A DNA stretch of 64,000 nt, from assembly GCA_001931875.2 (NCBI GenBank), contig MSJH02000540.1:180154-244153 (forward strand), given 5' to 3'. The DNA is from Byssochlamys sp. IMV 00236. Its lineage: Eukaryota; Ascomycota; Eurotiomycetes; Eurotiales; Thermoascaceae. Numbering within the stretch: the stretch's first letter is position 1; every line of letters begins with the position of its first letter. Made by a program: the position numbers and the translations under genes. Shown one piece after another: positions 36,643 through 48,543 of the stretch. The notes below the pieces were generated by a model, which saw nothing but the letters and a program-made list of their open reading frames with translations, searched no databases and was not told the origin of the DNA.

Positions 36643-38473
36643 ATGCCTATCCCAGACGTTTGTGTCGTGGGAGCCGGCATCGCGGGCTTGAGATGCGCCG
36701 CTGTGTTGCTGGAGAAAGGGGCTCGTGTGACGATATTTGAGGCGAGAGACAGGATTGGTGGAAGGGTAAGTAGTTCTCGTTTATTGGTTTTTCTGGCTAC
36801 CTTTGGAGATTGTTTGTGGTGAGGTTCGTTACTGATTTTGGGGGATGTTCTTATTGGAAATAGATCTGCCAGAGTGATGAAATTGGGAGAGAGGTCGACT
36901 TGTAGGTGCTTCTCTGTTCTTTTTGATTCGGCTTTCTAGATATCTTGATACGGAACTTTTATGGGGCTAACTATTTCTCAGGGGAGCGCAATGGATACAT
37001 ACGCTCGAGAATAATCCTCTTCTTGAGATTGCCATCGACGAAGATGTCGCCCTTCATCGATGGGGCAGCGATGTTCAGGTCTATGATTCTGGCCGGAACC
37101 TCATTGATAATAGCAGAGCTACGTACATCTCTGAGCGGAGAAGGGCGATCATCCGGGATGCTATCGAGTACAGCAAGAAACACAAAGACAAGATTCCGAC
37201 ATCAACTAGTCTGCTCGATTTCTTCCTCGAGAGAGCGGCACAGGAACAGTTTCCAGATAACGTGCACGATCGGAAACTTCTTCTGGAAATGGCTGAACTT
37301 TGGGGTGGGTTCATTGGCGGCGATGTGAGCAAGCAGAGCCTGAGGTCTATGTGGATGGAGGAATGCGCAGTTGGAGGTAAGTTATTTTATTACGTGGTTT
37401 ATTGAGTATATCAGCTTGGTCTTGGCTTGCATAATTACGTCTTTCTGGAAACTAATTACATGAAATCATCACCAGAGGACCTGTTCGTCTCAACTACATA
37501 TCGCGAGATTGTGGATAATGTCGCCCTCATAGCGCGCAGATATCGTGCTATCCACTTAGGGATGAAAGTGACTGGGATCAAAAGCATTACCAGAAGGGCT
37601 CCACGTGAGAAGGGTGGAGTGGTGGTCACAGTTGAAGATGGACGCAGCTTTCCCTTTGACGAAGTCGTGGTTACCACGCCGTTGGGATGGTTAAAACGCC
37701 ATCAAGATGTCTTCAGCCCTCCATTAGAAGCAAGATTGACGAAGGCAATAGGACGAATCGGATATGGGAATTTGGAAAAGGTGAGCTCACTTCCTCCATC
37801 GGTTTCTATACGAGGTTATATACTAAATATTTTGGGTCAAAACGAAAAGATATATATAAAATTTCCTCGCGCCTTTTGGAGAGAGACTCCGAGTCAGAAG
37901 CAAAAGTACGGGAATGGAGATCCCGCCAACGCATCCTCTCCGATTGGATATCTTAATTTCCTCTCTCCATGCTACGCACCAGTCACGAATCCCTCGCAGT
38001 GCCCTCTTGAAGCGTATGATCTGTCCTGTCTGCCCGTTCAGTATGCCTCTCCAACTCTACTGTTCTTTATATGGGGCCCGTCTGCCGTTCGCCTTACAGC
38101 CGCTGTCCGGAGTCTCATCCCCAGCAAGCAATTTGAGTATCTCAAGACGTATTTCAAACCATACTACAGTCTCCTGCCGCATTACAGCGCGGGCCACGAA
38201 GACTGCCAACCACAAGTGATCCTTTCTACGGATTGGGCCGGCGACGAATTTGCGGGAAATGGTAGCTACACAAACTTTCCCACGGGAGTGGAGGATGCGA
38301 GCCGAGACGTTGACGCGTTGAGATATGGCTCTCCGGACAGGGCAGTGTGGTTTGCCGGTGAGCATACAGCGCCATCCTTACATATGGGAACTGCAACGGG
38401 AGCGTACATCGCAGGCGAAGAGGTGGCAAAGAGAATTATCGAACTGTACGGGATGGAAAGGTGCCGCCTCTAG
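36643..38473 (+). CDS. FAD-dependent amine oxidase (polyamine oxidase-like)
   Basis: Five exons, 36643-36765, 36864-36901, 36982-37376, 37476-37780 and 37850-38473, give 494 residues. The Rossmann FAD motif is at the very start ([21 protein letters not shown], one residue variant of the consensus spacing) followed by EARDRIGGR. Exon 2 is only 38 nt. [13 protein letters not shown] is the substrate-side motif of the family, [11 protein letters not shown] is typical of the central part, and [20 protein letters not shown] is the C-terminal flavin contact. The last intron (37781-37849) ends AAAG rather than YAG. It contains no stop, so retention would only insert 23 residues; removing it gives [13 protein letters not shown], which fits homologues. 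The family oxidises polyamines such as spermine/spermidine and makes H2O2; the substrate here is not proven. An in-frame upstream ATG at 36469 would add 58 low-complexity residues. Confidence 0.88.
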
Positions 38474-38651
38474 ACGATATACGACTACTTCGGTGTCTTC
38501 TGGGTAGAATGGTTTTCAGAGATATTCATATGCTCTATTCTTCTTGGTTTTGTGTGGGTCCCACTGGGTTTTCTTATTGATTTAGAATAGAAATCTCAAA
38601 CTGATATGCAGCGAGACCACTCTGTCCCGCTAGAGACCTACTTGGCCCGTA

Positions 38652-41644
38652 TCATACCTTGGTAGTGGGTGGCTTCGGTGGACTAGAAGGTATTGCATCC
38701 TCTACGGTCTTCTTGGGGCCAGTAAACCAATGCATTCCTCCAAGCCCAAAGGGAAGAATCCATCCCACAAGACTGACAATCGTGACGATGCCAATGCAGA
38801 TTGGCGCGTAATTGAGGGATTCCTGAGGCCTGTCAGCTTCTCATCATTTATGCATAAAGTATACGTAGATGCGTGTATCTCTTACCGCCGTAACAGGATA
38901 AACTTGCGGTAGCAACAGCACCGCGAACAAGAGCATGATATACCCTCCCGCAATAAAGGCAAGGAAGGGTCCATACCGGCCCAGATTCCACGCAGCAGGC
39001 TCAAAGTACTTTCGGCCAATAGTGTATCGGGCCACGATAGGAATCAGGTATGAAAAGTTCGTTGCGATCGTAGCTCTATATGAAACACCCAGTTTATTAG
39101 TTAAAAGTGAGACAGAGAGAGGTAAGGAGAGAAGAGATCACTTGAAACCCCGTCTCCTCTCATACAGAAAAATCTCGACGAAAGAAAGAAAATAGATCAA
39201 ACATACGTCGCAGTAATAGCCGAAAAAGCCACCTCGGACCCAATCACCGCACATGTAATAGCGATACTAAGGACGCAGACGAGAATGGCCGCGTTGACAG
39301 GGACTTTTCTACTGTTGAGTTTGCGGAATAATCGAGAAAACGGGAGGACGCCATCGCGGGATATGGCGAATGTGACGCGCTGGAAAGGTTATATAGTTGG
39401 TTTTTTTTTGTTAGGTTTGTGTGTCTCTCCTTGGGGTATGTATGTGTGTGTGTGTATGTGATGTTGTTACGGTGTGGGGAGGAATATTCGTTACCTGAGC
39501 GGACATGAAGCATGATGCTGTGGCGCACTGTATACAGTTGATGGGTTAGTTCTGGGTTTTAAATTTTGCATATACTGTATCCAGAAGTGATAGAATTAAG
39601 CTAAGCAAAAGAAGAGATACCCACAGTCGAATCAACCCATAAAAGAGCCAATATACCAACGGCACCATTCGGGCCAACGATCTGAAGAAGATATTCGGCG
39701 AAACTGTTTGTATATGAGGCTATAAATAAGGCAAGAAACAAAAAAAATCGATCAAAATTAATTAGTCGTCTTTCCTTTTAGTTCAAATTGATAGTTGTTA
39801 GTTAAGAGAAAAGAAAAGATTTCATCCTCACAATTGATAATCGCGTTGAAATCCTGCATACAGAAAAGCATAATTATAAGAGTTGGAACGGAGCCGAGCC
39901 CTGTGGTTTTTTTCGTTTTTGGTCCTGTTAGTTTCTTCTATTTCATCAGGATTTTGCGGTGGGTGGGTGGATTTCTTTCTTTCTTTTTTGGGGGGTTTGG
40001 GAAATGTATGTATGTACTCACAGGCACAAAATGTCGACAGCCACATTCCTCTTGCGACGACGATACTATTATGATCGATTGATGAGTCAACAATTCGTTC
40101 TGACCTTTTTAATAGAGAGGTACCCCGGGGGTTTGATATATTTTCCCACCTTGCATTCTGCGTCTCTTCTGCTAAATGTGCGGATGCATCTGTAGAAGGT
40201 TAAGTAACTAATTCGACACTCGTCAGCTCGCAATAGACCGTACCATATCCGTAAAAGACCCTATGAAGTCCAAGTGTTAGATCTCGGACCTTCATATGTG
40301 GGGACTCATCCCTATCAACGGACGAGCATGCAGGGAATATCAACATCACTTACCATGCTCCGAAGAGGATACCGATAATCCAACAATACGAATCGGAAGC
40401 CTGTTTCTTGGGACCCTCGTTGATGCCGTTGTAGAATTTATTAAATACTACTTCCCGGCTTTGGAAGTGGCCGGATGCCTGATTAGAATTGTGCAGGTCG
40501 TTAGCATATAGTTACTCGTTGAGTGGTAAATAACAATATGTATGTATTGTACCTTTGCGGGAAGCCATGTCCAGTATATAATAAAAAGTGAAAAGAAGAT
40601 AATAATCGCGAAGCGGAAGTATAGTTTTCTGAGGTAGATTAGCTGCTATAGAGGGAACAGAAGGGAAACAAAACCAAACCAGACAACGTACAAAATCCGC
40701 TGAGATGTGACGGTTGGTATCATGGCGACCAACAACCCGATTGCACTACATAAGTCTCATCAGTTCTCAAATCCAGATAGGTAGTTACGTTAAGAAACGC
40801 AATTCATCTTACGTCATGAGCCATGAAAGCCATCCCTGTTCCAGAACAGAAGCATTGGGATACTTGATCTCAAGTGCAGAGAGCAGAAAATTCGTTGCTC
40901 CTTGTTGAACACCGGGAACGACGCAAATCCATCCGACCCAATTCCACCACTAGAAATGGATATGGTCAGACCTGCCAAAATTTCTCATCTATTATGTTAG
41001 ATGGAATTCGAAATCCACGCGTCTTACCGCAGTCATCCAACTCAGAAATGGTCCCCATTTAGGCCCTCCTAGTCTATAACTCCAGAAATATATCCCACCC
41101 GCAGTTGGCAGCGCGGCCGCAATCTCTGCCATGACCAGCGAGACAACAGAAGAGAAACCACCAACCATGGTCCAGTTTGCGAATGCGGATTTCGGTCCTA
41201 GTAAGGTTATTGTGTAAGTCGAGGCTCTACCATGCGAAACAGTCCTGCAAACAGTCCGGTATCTATATTGACGTACCGCCAGAGACCATAATGAAGGAGA
41301 ACAGGACAGGAATGCCAGAGACAAAGTTCATTGACTTGATTAGGTGTCAGTATAGCAACCACAATAGGCCTTTGGAACGAAAGCACTAACGGAGAAAGTA
41401 GCTGCCCAGCTCTCGAAGAAGCCTAGACGTCGCAGTAATTCTATATCCAAATCTGGATTAACGATCGAAGCCACACCGAGAAGCTTGCAATGGCGCAAAG
41501 CAGACGCTCACCCTGCTTGTATCCTAATTGTGCCAGTCGATATTCATCTTGGTCAAGGACTCTTCCCCCGGAGATATCTGTCACGGGTTGCTCCTGCGAT
41601 ATTGCCTGGTCTTTGGATATTTCCTCCATCGTGCCTAGATGCAT
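38652..41644 (-). CDS. APC-superfamily amino acid/choline/GABA permease, intron-rich
   Basis: Starts at the ATG at 41644 (MHLGTMEEISKDQA) and stops at 38652; roughly a dozen exons broken by introns of 50-250 nt. Exons I can place include 41644-41512, 41452-41391 and 41334-41277 at the 5' side. Recovered segments in order: LRRLGFFESWAATFS, SMNFVSGIPVLFSFIMVSGG, TITLLGPKSAFANWTMVGGF, VVSLVMAEIAAALPTAGGIY, GPFLSWMTA, WWNWVGWICVVPG, SDSYCWIIGILFGAW, DASAHLAEETQNARW, RVTFAISRDGVLPFSRLF, VARYTIGRKYFEPAAWNLG and a last exon ending PSSPPKPPTTKV. These are hallmark motifs of the fungal choline/GABA/amino acid permease group (about 12 membrane helices, plasma membrane). Substrate cannot be assigned. 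The exon set is incomplete, so a defect in one of the AT-rich introns (39.1-40.3 kb) cannot be excluded. The stop lies only 178 bases from the convergent amine oxidase. Confidence 0.82.
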
Positions 41645-43560
41645 GCTATGGGCCGCAACGACCTTGTAATAACAATTCCTAGAATGAAATCGGTTGCGTG
41701 TTCAACAAGGTGCAATGCGACTCAAGAGGGTCTTGAAACAAGGCAGTAATGTAGAATGAAGAGGGCTAACTAGCTAGCCATAGCTTTTATCTCGAGTCGC
41801 TCAGTTACACGAGCGGCAGATAGAGTGATACTAGTATACGATGCCTGCCGATTCCGATAAGGAATTCTGGGGTTGTTGTTCAGCTCCCTTGCCTTCTTAT
41901 CAGGCCTATACGTCAACCTCTTCTTCACCAGTATATGCCATTAATAATTATTCATTATTAGTGGTGGGTAAGTGCGTGTCATTTTAAAAATATCTACTTT
42001 CTTTAATTATGCCTTACCTAAATAGGTAAATGTTTCTATTAAGCGAGAGCTGATCGTGGGTAGAAAAATTGGTAAGACTTTTATTTCCTTCGGAAAAAAC
42101 TTCTCTCTATCCACGCCGAGTTGTTTGTATGGCTACGGGGGATAATCAGCAATCTACACGACAGAAGGCGCTGAGAACTCATCTGTAACCACGAGCTCAC
42201 TCCATGCTCGCACGAGCGCGATAGCTGTCGGCTTCTCCGCCTCTCTGATGCAGAGGGTTATGCACGGTCCCTGGCATGCTGGTTCCCGAGCCGTCTGGGT
42301 GATGAACAGGGGAAATACTATGAAAATAGACACTGACTTGAACATTGGCCATTTCGAGTTATTCATAGAGTCCCTGGTAGTATTTCACATCCAGACGGCG
42401 ATGTACAAGATTCAACAAGGTACAGTACATTTTAATTCCTCCCTTATGCCTTGAAATATTATGTACTGCACAGTAGAACACATCCTTATCTTGTTTTTAC
42501 TAAGATAACGGTAGCAACAGACCAACCGAAACCTATCAATCTAGTGTACTCTCCGGGTTCGATATACCCTATAGAGTAAACTAACACGCCTATCTTCACG
42601 CAGTTCCTTCGACGAATCCTTGTGCGGAGAATTATCAATAGCAGGTTCTGGTGTGCCACTAGAAAGGACCGAGTATGGATCTCCAAAAGAAGGGGCGACT
42701 TCCAGGTCTGTTGATTCGTGAGACGGAGTTCATCAGGCTTTATGAGGATATGGGGGAGAAAGGAAGATCCATCAACCTCCAGCCACGACTGCAGGCCTCC
42801 ATCGTAGAAGTCAAAGGCATTATCTGAGAGACCCTAATTGCAATGGATATAAAACTTCTGGATAATTAAAGAACATATCCCTCGCGTACTCCGCTTAGCC
42901 ATTGAATCGTTTACCACGATAGCGGGACAGGACAGGAGTCTAATCCTCACGGCAATTATGATCCAAATAAGGGTGTAGATGAAGAAGGAAACCCTCAGGA
43001 TACACAAAGCAGGGCAGTGTGCAATATCCCGAATAAACATCTGTAGGCGGGAGATCAGTCTATTCGTTTAGAAAATGTTCTAGAATAATTGGACCATGTT
43101 TTCTAGATCGGACACTTTAATGTGGTTAGGTTGAGCTGTTAACTCGCTGATTGCATAAGTATGCATGCGGGGAACGAAAGGAGGAAAGGCCGACAAGGAA
43201 TGAGGGTTCCTAAGAATAATGATCAATACCATCCCTTCTTCTCTACGCAGCATTGAAGACCATTATTTAATGATAGGAAAAGTTCAACATGATAGAAATC
43301 ATTTGAAGTTGAAGATAATAATAAAATATCCTATGTTGATACACAATAGAAGTGAATGTAGACTGAGCAATTCACACATTGCCCCCTCGATTCCTTCGAA
43401 AAGATAATCGTAAAGCGTTTCCGAAAGTAATTTCAAAATGTACATCATAGGAAGACGTATGAGAGAAGTCATCATAAGTCTGTTAGTTAGTTAAAAGATA
43501 TCGCTTCATGCAATCTTGTTGCCATGAGGTTTCAAGTTCAGGATGGTGATAATGGAGGTT
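41645..43560. other. Intergenic region, 1.9 kb
   Basis: Contains the permease promoter near 41.7 kb and the 3' side of the GH17 gene near 43.5 kb. It is AT-rich, with a TTAATAATTATTCATTATTA palindrome-like stretch near 41941-41960. All open frames are short and overlapping. No gene recognised. Confidence 0.5.
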
Positions 43561-44892
43561 TCACAGGATGCCCCAGAACTGCTCCGCGCCATAGGTCCAG
43601 CGATTGTTCTGCTTCCACTTGTCATCAAAGGCCGTGAACAAGATTATGCCGCCATCAGAGAAGCTTTTCTTCAAGCTGTCGATTGCAAGTCGCTGGTTCT
43701 CCTTCGAAGGTACCGCGGCTCCATTGGCCTGGCCTGAGTTAGGCCAGCCTGACTCCGTGATGACGGTTCGTTTTCCACCAGCAGCTTTTGACACCTGCTC
43801 AGCTTGCTGCTTGACATAAGGGCCCGCTCCTGCTGCAGTCATGTCCGAATCGTAAAACGCATGGCAGTTTGCTGCGCAATAATCAGAGGCATAGCAGAGC
43901 TCGGGATGCTTGATCATGATATCAAATGTGTCGACAGTGACGACTGGGCCCTTGTAGCCGGCTGCACGAAGTGTCTGACGGGCCGTGTTTACACCATTAA
44001 TGACATCGCCAGGAGAGTTCTGTCCGCTGTTAACCAGCTCATTGCCGATAGAAATGGTGTCGAAGGGTGACCAGTCCCCATTAACAGCCTCAGTCAGTGT
44101 CTTCAGACTGCCAGGAAGGTCAGTCAAATCATTGATTCCAGCAAACAGCTTCATGTTGTGTCTTTTGGCAGCATTCGTGACGGTGGTGATTTGATTGCAG
44201 TCAACACCGTAGATTCGGACAAGGGGGTAGCCGGTCATCTTCTCGAAGTCACTGTTGACCTCATCCTGGGTCTTGCAGCTACTGTCATCGTTGTAGGGCG
44301 AATAAGAGATCCCGATCTGGTTTGACGGGACATAATCAGGTCCTGGGACAAACTCTGGAGGATGAGACATCTGGTGAGCACCATGAGAGAATGATGGCGT
44401 CTGCAATTTGCTTTCAGACGTAGGGATCGCAGCAGAAGGGACCGAAACTAGGGAAAAGGAAGCTGATGACGAAGGAACCCGGGCCTCCTCAGTAGTAGCA
44501 TCCACACCGAAGACGGAAGTCGAAGACGGCGAAGGAATCACAGTAGGCATAGCCTGAGTCTTTTCCACAGTGAGTAATCTGCACCTTTCCATTTACACGA
44601 CCGCATCTCTAGTAACTCACCTCGACTGGCTTCGTCACAATACATCCATTAGTCTCCACACGAATGGTGCTACCATACTGGTTCACCCAGACGACGTATT
44701 CACTTGGAACAGTAATATACTCCACATCAGCATCACGCTTAATGGGGTTGAATTTACTGCCTGCCCCTGTTGCTGCTGTTAATATCTGTTGATAGACAAT
44801 GAAGAGACACAATGCGTATGCGTACCATGGGGTATCGCAATTGCTCCCTGCAGAAGCGTAATGGCACTAAGCCAAGAGATAAGATCTTTCAT
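43561..44892 (-). CDS. GH17 cell-wall beta-1,3-glucanase/transglycosylase (BtgE/Scw-like)
   Basis: Three exons: 44892-44826, about 44775-44621, and 44553-43561, for about 404 residues. Exon 1 encodes a signal peptide (MKDLISWLSAITLLQGAIA) and ends with a GTACGC donor; several in-phase AG acceptors lie close together near 44763-44776, so the second boundary is approximate. Intron 2 is 67 nt (GTGAGT...CTCAG). A Ser/Thr/Pro-rich linker (about residues 75-150) precedes the GH17 barrel, which starts at IGISYSPYNDDSSCKTQDEV. Both catalytic Glu are in place: SIGNELVNSG (acid/base) and VITESGWPNSG (nucleophile). No GPI signal is seen at the C-terminus (ends QFWGIL), so the product is expected to be secreted and wall-bound. 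It acts on beta-1,3-glucan, the product of the nearby Fks1. Confidence 0.87.
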
Positions 44893-46176
44893 GATGAAGA
44901 AGGATCAAACTGAATAAATATTCGTAAGTCGTGAGTCGTGAGTTTAGATAGGAGATTTGAACGCGTCCTGACACCAGCTATCTGAAAGAGTGACAGTTCT
45001 AGTCTTAGTTAGATGATGCTGAGTTTATCTTAGCGAGGGACGCGTACTGTATTAAGGAGCGTAATGTCTTCCAACAAAAGGCAGAGAAGCAAACAACAGA
45101 GTATGATAAGGAGTGTATGATGAAAGAGAGCTGCAGAGCACTAGATAAGAGTCTCCTCCTTCCTGCGGGGAACAAAACAACACTGCCAGGACAACGCTCA
45201 CCAGAAGCAGCACTTAGTAGCACATATGCATATTCTCTATTCTGGAATAGCTGAGTTAATGCTCATCCACTAGCTTATCGAAGTTCTGTTGTCGCGGAAT
45301 GCTTGTATCTAGTATGTTGTTGAGTTGATCTCTGGAATGCTGGGAAAACAAATCAAAAGCACACTGGTAATTTCGGCTATCCCCCTAAGAATGAAAACAA
45401 TAAGTAACCCGTAAGACCTGGATCATCCTATTGGATGACAAAATGGCCATAGTTCTCAAAGCCATTATTGAGGAATTCACCGCCCGTATTCCAGTGCCAT
45501 CACGTTTCCTATAGAGTCATTGATGCATTCTTTGGGACTACCGCCAGCCCTCTTGAAGTTATTAAGCTGTCATATCCATCATACCAGCAGGTTCTCCAAA
45601 AGCTGCCATAGTATGTGATTTGATGTGTTTTTCGCCCTCGTTGCCAGGTCTTCAAACCTTCAGATCCTCTCAATAGCCTTATCTAAAGGGCAACAAACGA
45701 AATAGGTAGCTATAGATGGATTATGGGGAGGCAACCCAAGTTAATACATGTTCTCGAGCTCGAGCAGTCAAACTGTCTCAGTAGAAGGGCGAGAACGGAT
45801 ATGTGTCATTAAAGATGTCTATTAATACCGTTAATTGATATCTCTAGTCTCCGTGGAGAAAGATAAGGACAATGACAGCGACTCCGCCAGGAAACGAAGA
45901 ATGGATCCCCTTCCATGCTATCCGGGCCCTAGCCCGTAGCATACCCGGGGAATTCCAGCAACCAGGCCCACTGAAAAAGTACTATAGACCTCCCCATGTT
46001 CCGGTAAGATTGTACAGTCAGCGCATTGTTGGAGAGAAAAGGCGGAGCCGAAAGAAACGAAATTAAAGTACAGTGGACCGGGAATTGTTCATTACGCGTA
46101 GGTAAAGGGTAAACGATAAAGGTTGTAGGCGGATGTCGTAAAGTGCATTCACAGGAATGACACTAGAAGTAGGAAC
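44893..46176. other. Intergenic region, 1.3 kb
   Basis: GH17 promoter at 44.9-45.4 kb, then about 700 bases of ordinary DNA and the Lcb1 3' end. A short plus-strand frame at 45872-46066 is listed separately. Confidence 0.5.
45872..46066 (+). CDS. Possible 64-residue basic orphan protein
   Basis: Short ATG frame in the gap between two minus-strand genes. The product is rich in Pro, Arg and Lys, with PGPLKKYYRPPHVPVRLYSQ followed by a strongly basic tail ending KKRN. The ATG context (GACAATGACA) is acceptable. It is not a shadow of another gene, because nothing is encoded on the opposite strand here. I know no homologue. It may be a chance frame or a gene relic. Confidence 0.22.
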   Translation: MTATPPGNEEWIPFHAIRALARSIPGEFQQPGPLKKYYRPPHVPVRLYSQRIVGEKRRSRKKRN

Positions 46177-47904
46177 TTATTTCTTCTTGTTGAAAACCTT
46201 CGTGATGGCATGACGAATAATCGTACCCGTCTTCTCGATTTCCTTTTTCGTTAGGCCCGTGGTTACGCAGACCTTCAGTGCCGGGGGAACAGCCTGCTTC
46301 GGTTCGGCACCGTCTGAGAGAGTCTTGAGACGAGTGATAAGCACACCATTCGCAAGCGCCTGCGTCACGGCATTAGCATCGAAAGCTCTGTAGCTAACAT
46401 GACAACCTATCCGAATCTGACTGTTTACTGACCTCATCAACTATGTCCTGTAACAAAAACTGCTGATCCTCAATCGACAAGCGCTTAGCAGCCACGACCT
46501 CACGCTTGATGACGAGCAGCATGATCGGGTTCTCCGGCGCGCTGGTACAATACATCCAGTCGCTCCGCGGATCCAGCTGCGACCACATAACCTTTATATT
46601 CTCCCGCAACTGTTTGATAATCTCTGGTGTTGTTTGAAGGATATCGATCGTCTCACTGGCGGTGGTAGCCAGCAGCGCAGGAAGAGCAGCGGAGAAGGTG
46701 TATGCGGCAGCGGAAATGCGCTGGTGGTGAACAATCTCTTCCGACCCAGCGCAAAAACCGCCTCCAGCGATGAGCGGACCTGCGAGGGATCCAATGATCA
46801 TATCGACTTCAGCAGCATCGACATTTTGATGTTCTGTGACACCACGTCCAGTCCTTCCCAGGACGCCAAAGGACCAGGTCTCGTCGAGGATGAGTCGGAA
46901 TTTGTACCGGAGCTTGAGCTCAATCTAGCAGTAGCAACTCAAATTAGCCGGCCCATCGATACCACGAGCGTTGCAGCAAAAGAGAGACCTACAATCTTTG
47001 GCAGGTCAACCATGTCGCCGTATGACTCGAACAGACCCTCAGTAATTATGAAGCGCCTCGTCAGAGGCTTTCTGGCCTGCTCCTTGGTGACTTTCGCCAG
47101 GACCCTCTCCAGATCTTCCATGTCACCGTGCTCATACCATCTCACTGTACTGCGGGAGATCTGGATACCCTTTCGGATAGCGTAGCTCACGCCCTTATCG
47201 GCTACGATTATGTCACCACGTTTCGAGAAGGCCGGAATCACGCTGGATATCGTAGAAAACGCCTGCGCATAGATGATGCACGCTGCAGTACCCAAGAAGG
47301 AAGCGACATCTGCCTCCGTCTTCATGTGTACATCCTGAGTACCGTAGAAACCCGGGGGCCCGCAAGGTCCGACACCATAGTTACGTAAAGTCTGGATCGC
47401 CTTTTCCTTAAGTGCCTCATTGCCGTTAAAGTTGTAAAAGTTGTAGGATGCGAGATTCGTAACCGTTCGGCCATTCGACAACTTCGACTTGGGCCCCGTG
47501 GGACTAGAGTACAAAAGGAGCAGTCAGCAAAGATTTCCGCCAGGGGATTGTAGCAGCAACCGGAGTCCATACCCGACAAGCACTGTACGTTTCTCAACCT
47601 CAGCCGCTTCCAGCGCAGATGGAGGTCCAACGAGCGGTTCAGGGGTCCAGTCTTCTACTAGGTCATCGATTTCCTCTTCAGAAAGCTGGACGATGCCGGG
47701 CTTCGTCGAGTATTTCGGCGCAAGCAGATACCGAACTGCGAACAAGAACAGAAAGAGTTCCACAGCCGATCGCACCGGATCATTCTGGTAGCTAGATTTC
47801 ACGTAACGAATAAAGATTGCAGAACCCGGGACGCGATGGAACTGATTCGCAAGCTCCTGGAGGTAGACGGAGAAGAGACGTTGGGTTTCTTGGAGATCCA
47901 TCAT
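46177..47904 (-). CDS. LCB1: Serine palmitoyltransferase subunit 1 (Lcb1)
   Basis: Four exons: 47904-47573, 47503-46993, 46924-46433 and 46359-46177, giving 505 residues. Introns of 69, 68 and 73 nt join as LVGPTGPKSKL, DLPKIIELKLRYKF and VDEALANGVLITR. The last join skips an apparently open stretch before 46360 that breaks conservation if retained. The N-terminus has the family start MDLQETQRLFSVYLQELANQ and a membrane segment (VELFLFLFAVRYLLAP). Conserved alpha-oxoamine synthase blocks follow: ASYNFYNFNGNEALKEKA, YGVGPCGPPGFYGTQDVH, LILDETWSFGVLGRTGRGVTEH. The PLP lysine of Lcb2 is absent, as expected for Lcb1. With Lcb2 it condenses serine and palmitoyl-CoA at the ER, the first step of sphingolipid synthesis. 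The ATG at 47901 is an equally good start. Confidence 0.95.
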
Positions 47905-48543
47905 GGCATTATTTGGTCTATTCACCGCAGCATCACCAGTGGGAACGAAGGGATTTATAAGAGGGACTAAAACGAAAGAAAAGGAGAAGTAATCATGCGT
48001 GAAGATCGGTGTCGACTCTTGCTGCCTGGATCCCTCGGAATTCCGAGAAGGGGGAATTACGGTCCACGTGATTGGCGCCTCAGGCGGCTAAGGAATGGTG
48101 AAAAGACCACCATCGTCACTTCCAAGACACACAGATTATTATTATTATTACACTTGTTGCTACAGACAATTGACAGAGGGAAGTCTGGCCTACAAGGCTT
48201 TGCCACCGATATTCTTGATCAATAATAAGTATGACAGAAAATTTTATTTCGAGACTAATAACTAGTAGTAAAAAGAGAGAAGCAGTGTAGGTAAAAGAAC
48301 TTTCACGCCTCACTATTGTGCACATGAAAAAAAGACAAAACCGCGTCAACACCTGAAAGTACAAGGAAACGATGTGAAAGATCGAGGTCATTCATTAAGG
48401 TTGGTGACAATAGAAATGATACAGACGAGCCAAAGGGAACCCTTAGTATACCACTCCATAGAAATTATTCATTCCAGACACCTCTCTCTGTACAGTCAAT
48501 TTCCAAGTGAGAGAGGCAGGATACCGCTTCAGCAGTCTCGCAC
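47905..48543. other. Intergenic, LCB1 promoter and FKS1 3' end
   Basis: About 640 bases, with an ATT repeat near 48133-48149 and an AT-rich middle. A CCACGTGA stretch near 48063-48070 contains CACGTG. No gene seen. Confidence 0.5.

Noticed and set aside
46360..46440. Open frame directly upstream of the last Lcb1 exon
   Set aside because: It is intronic: joining at 46433/46359 recreates the conserved VDEALANGVLITR, while the retained frame breaks the protein.
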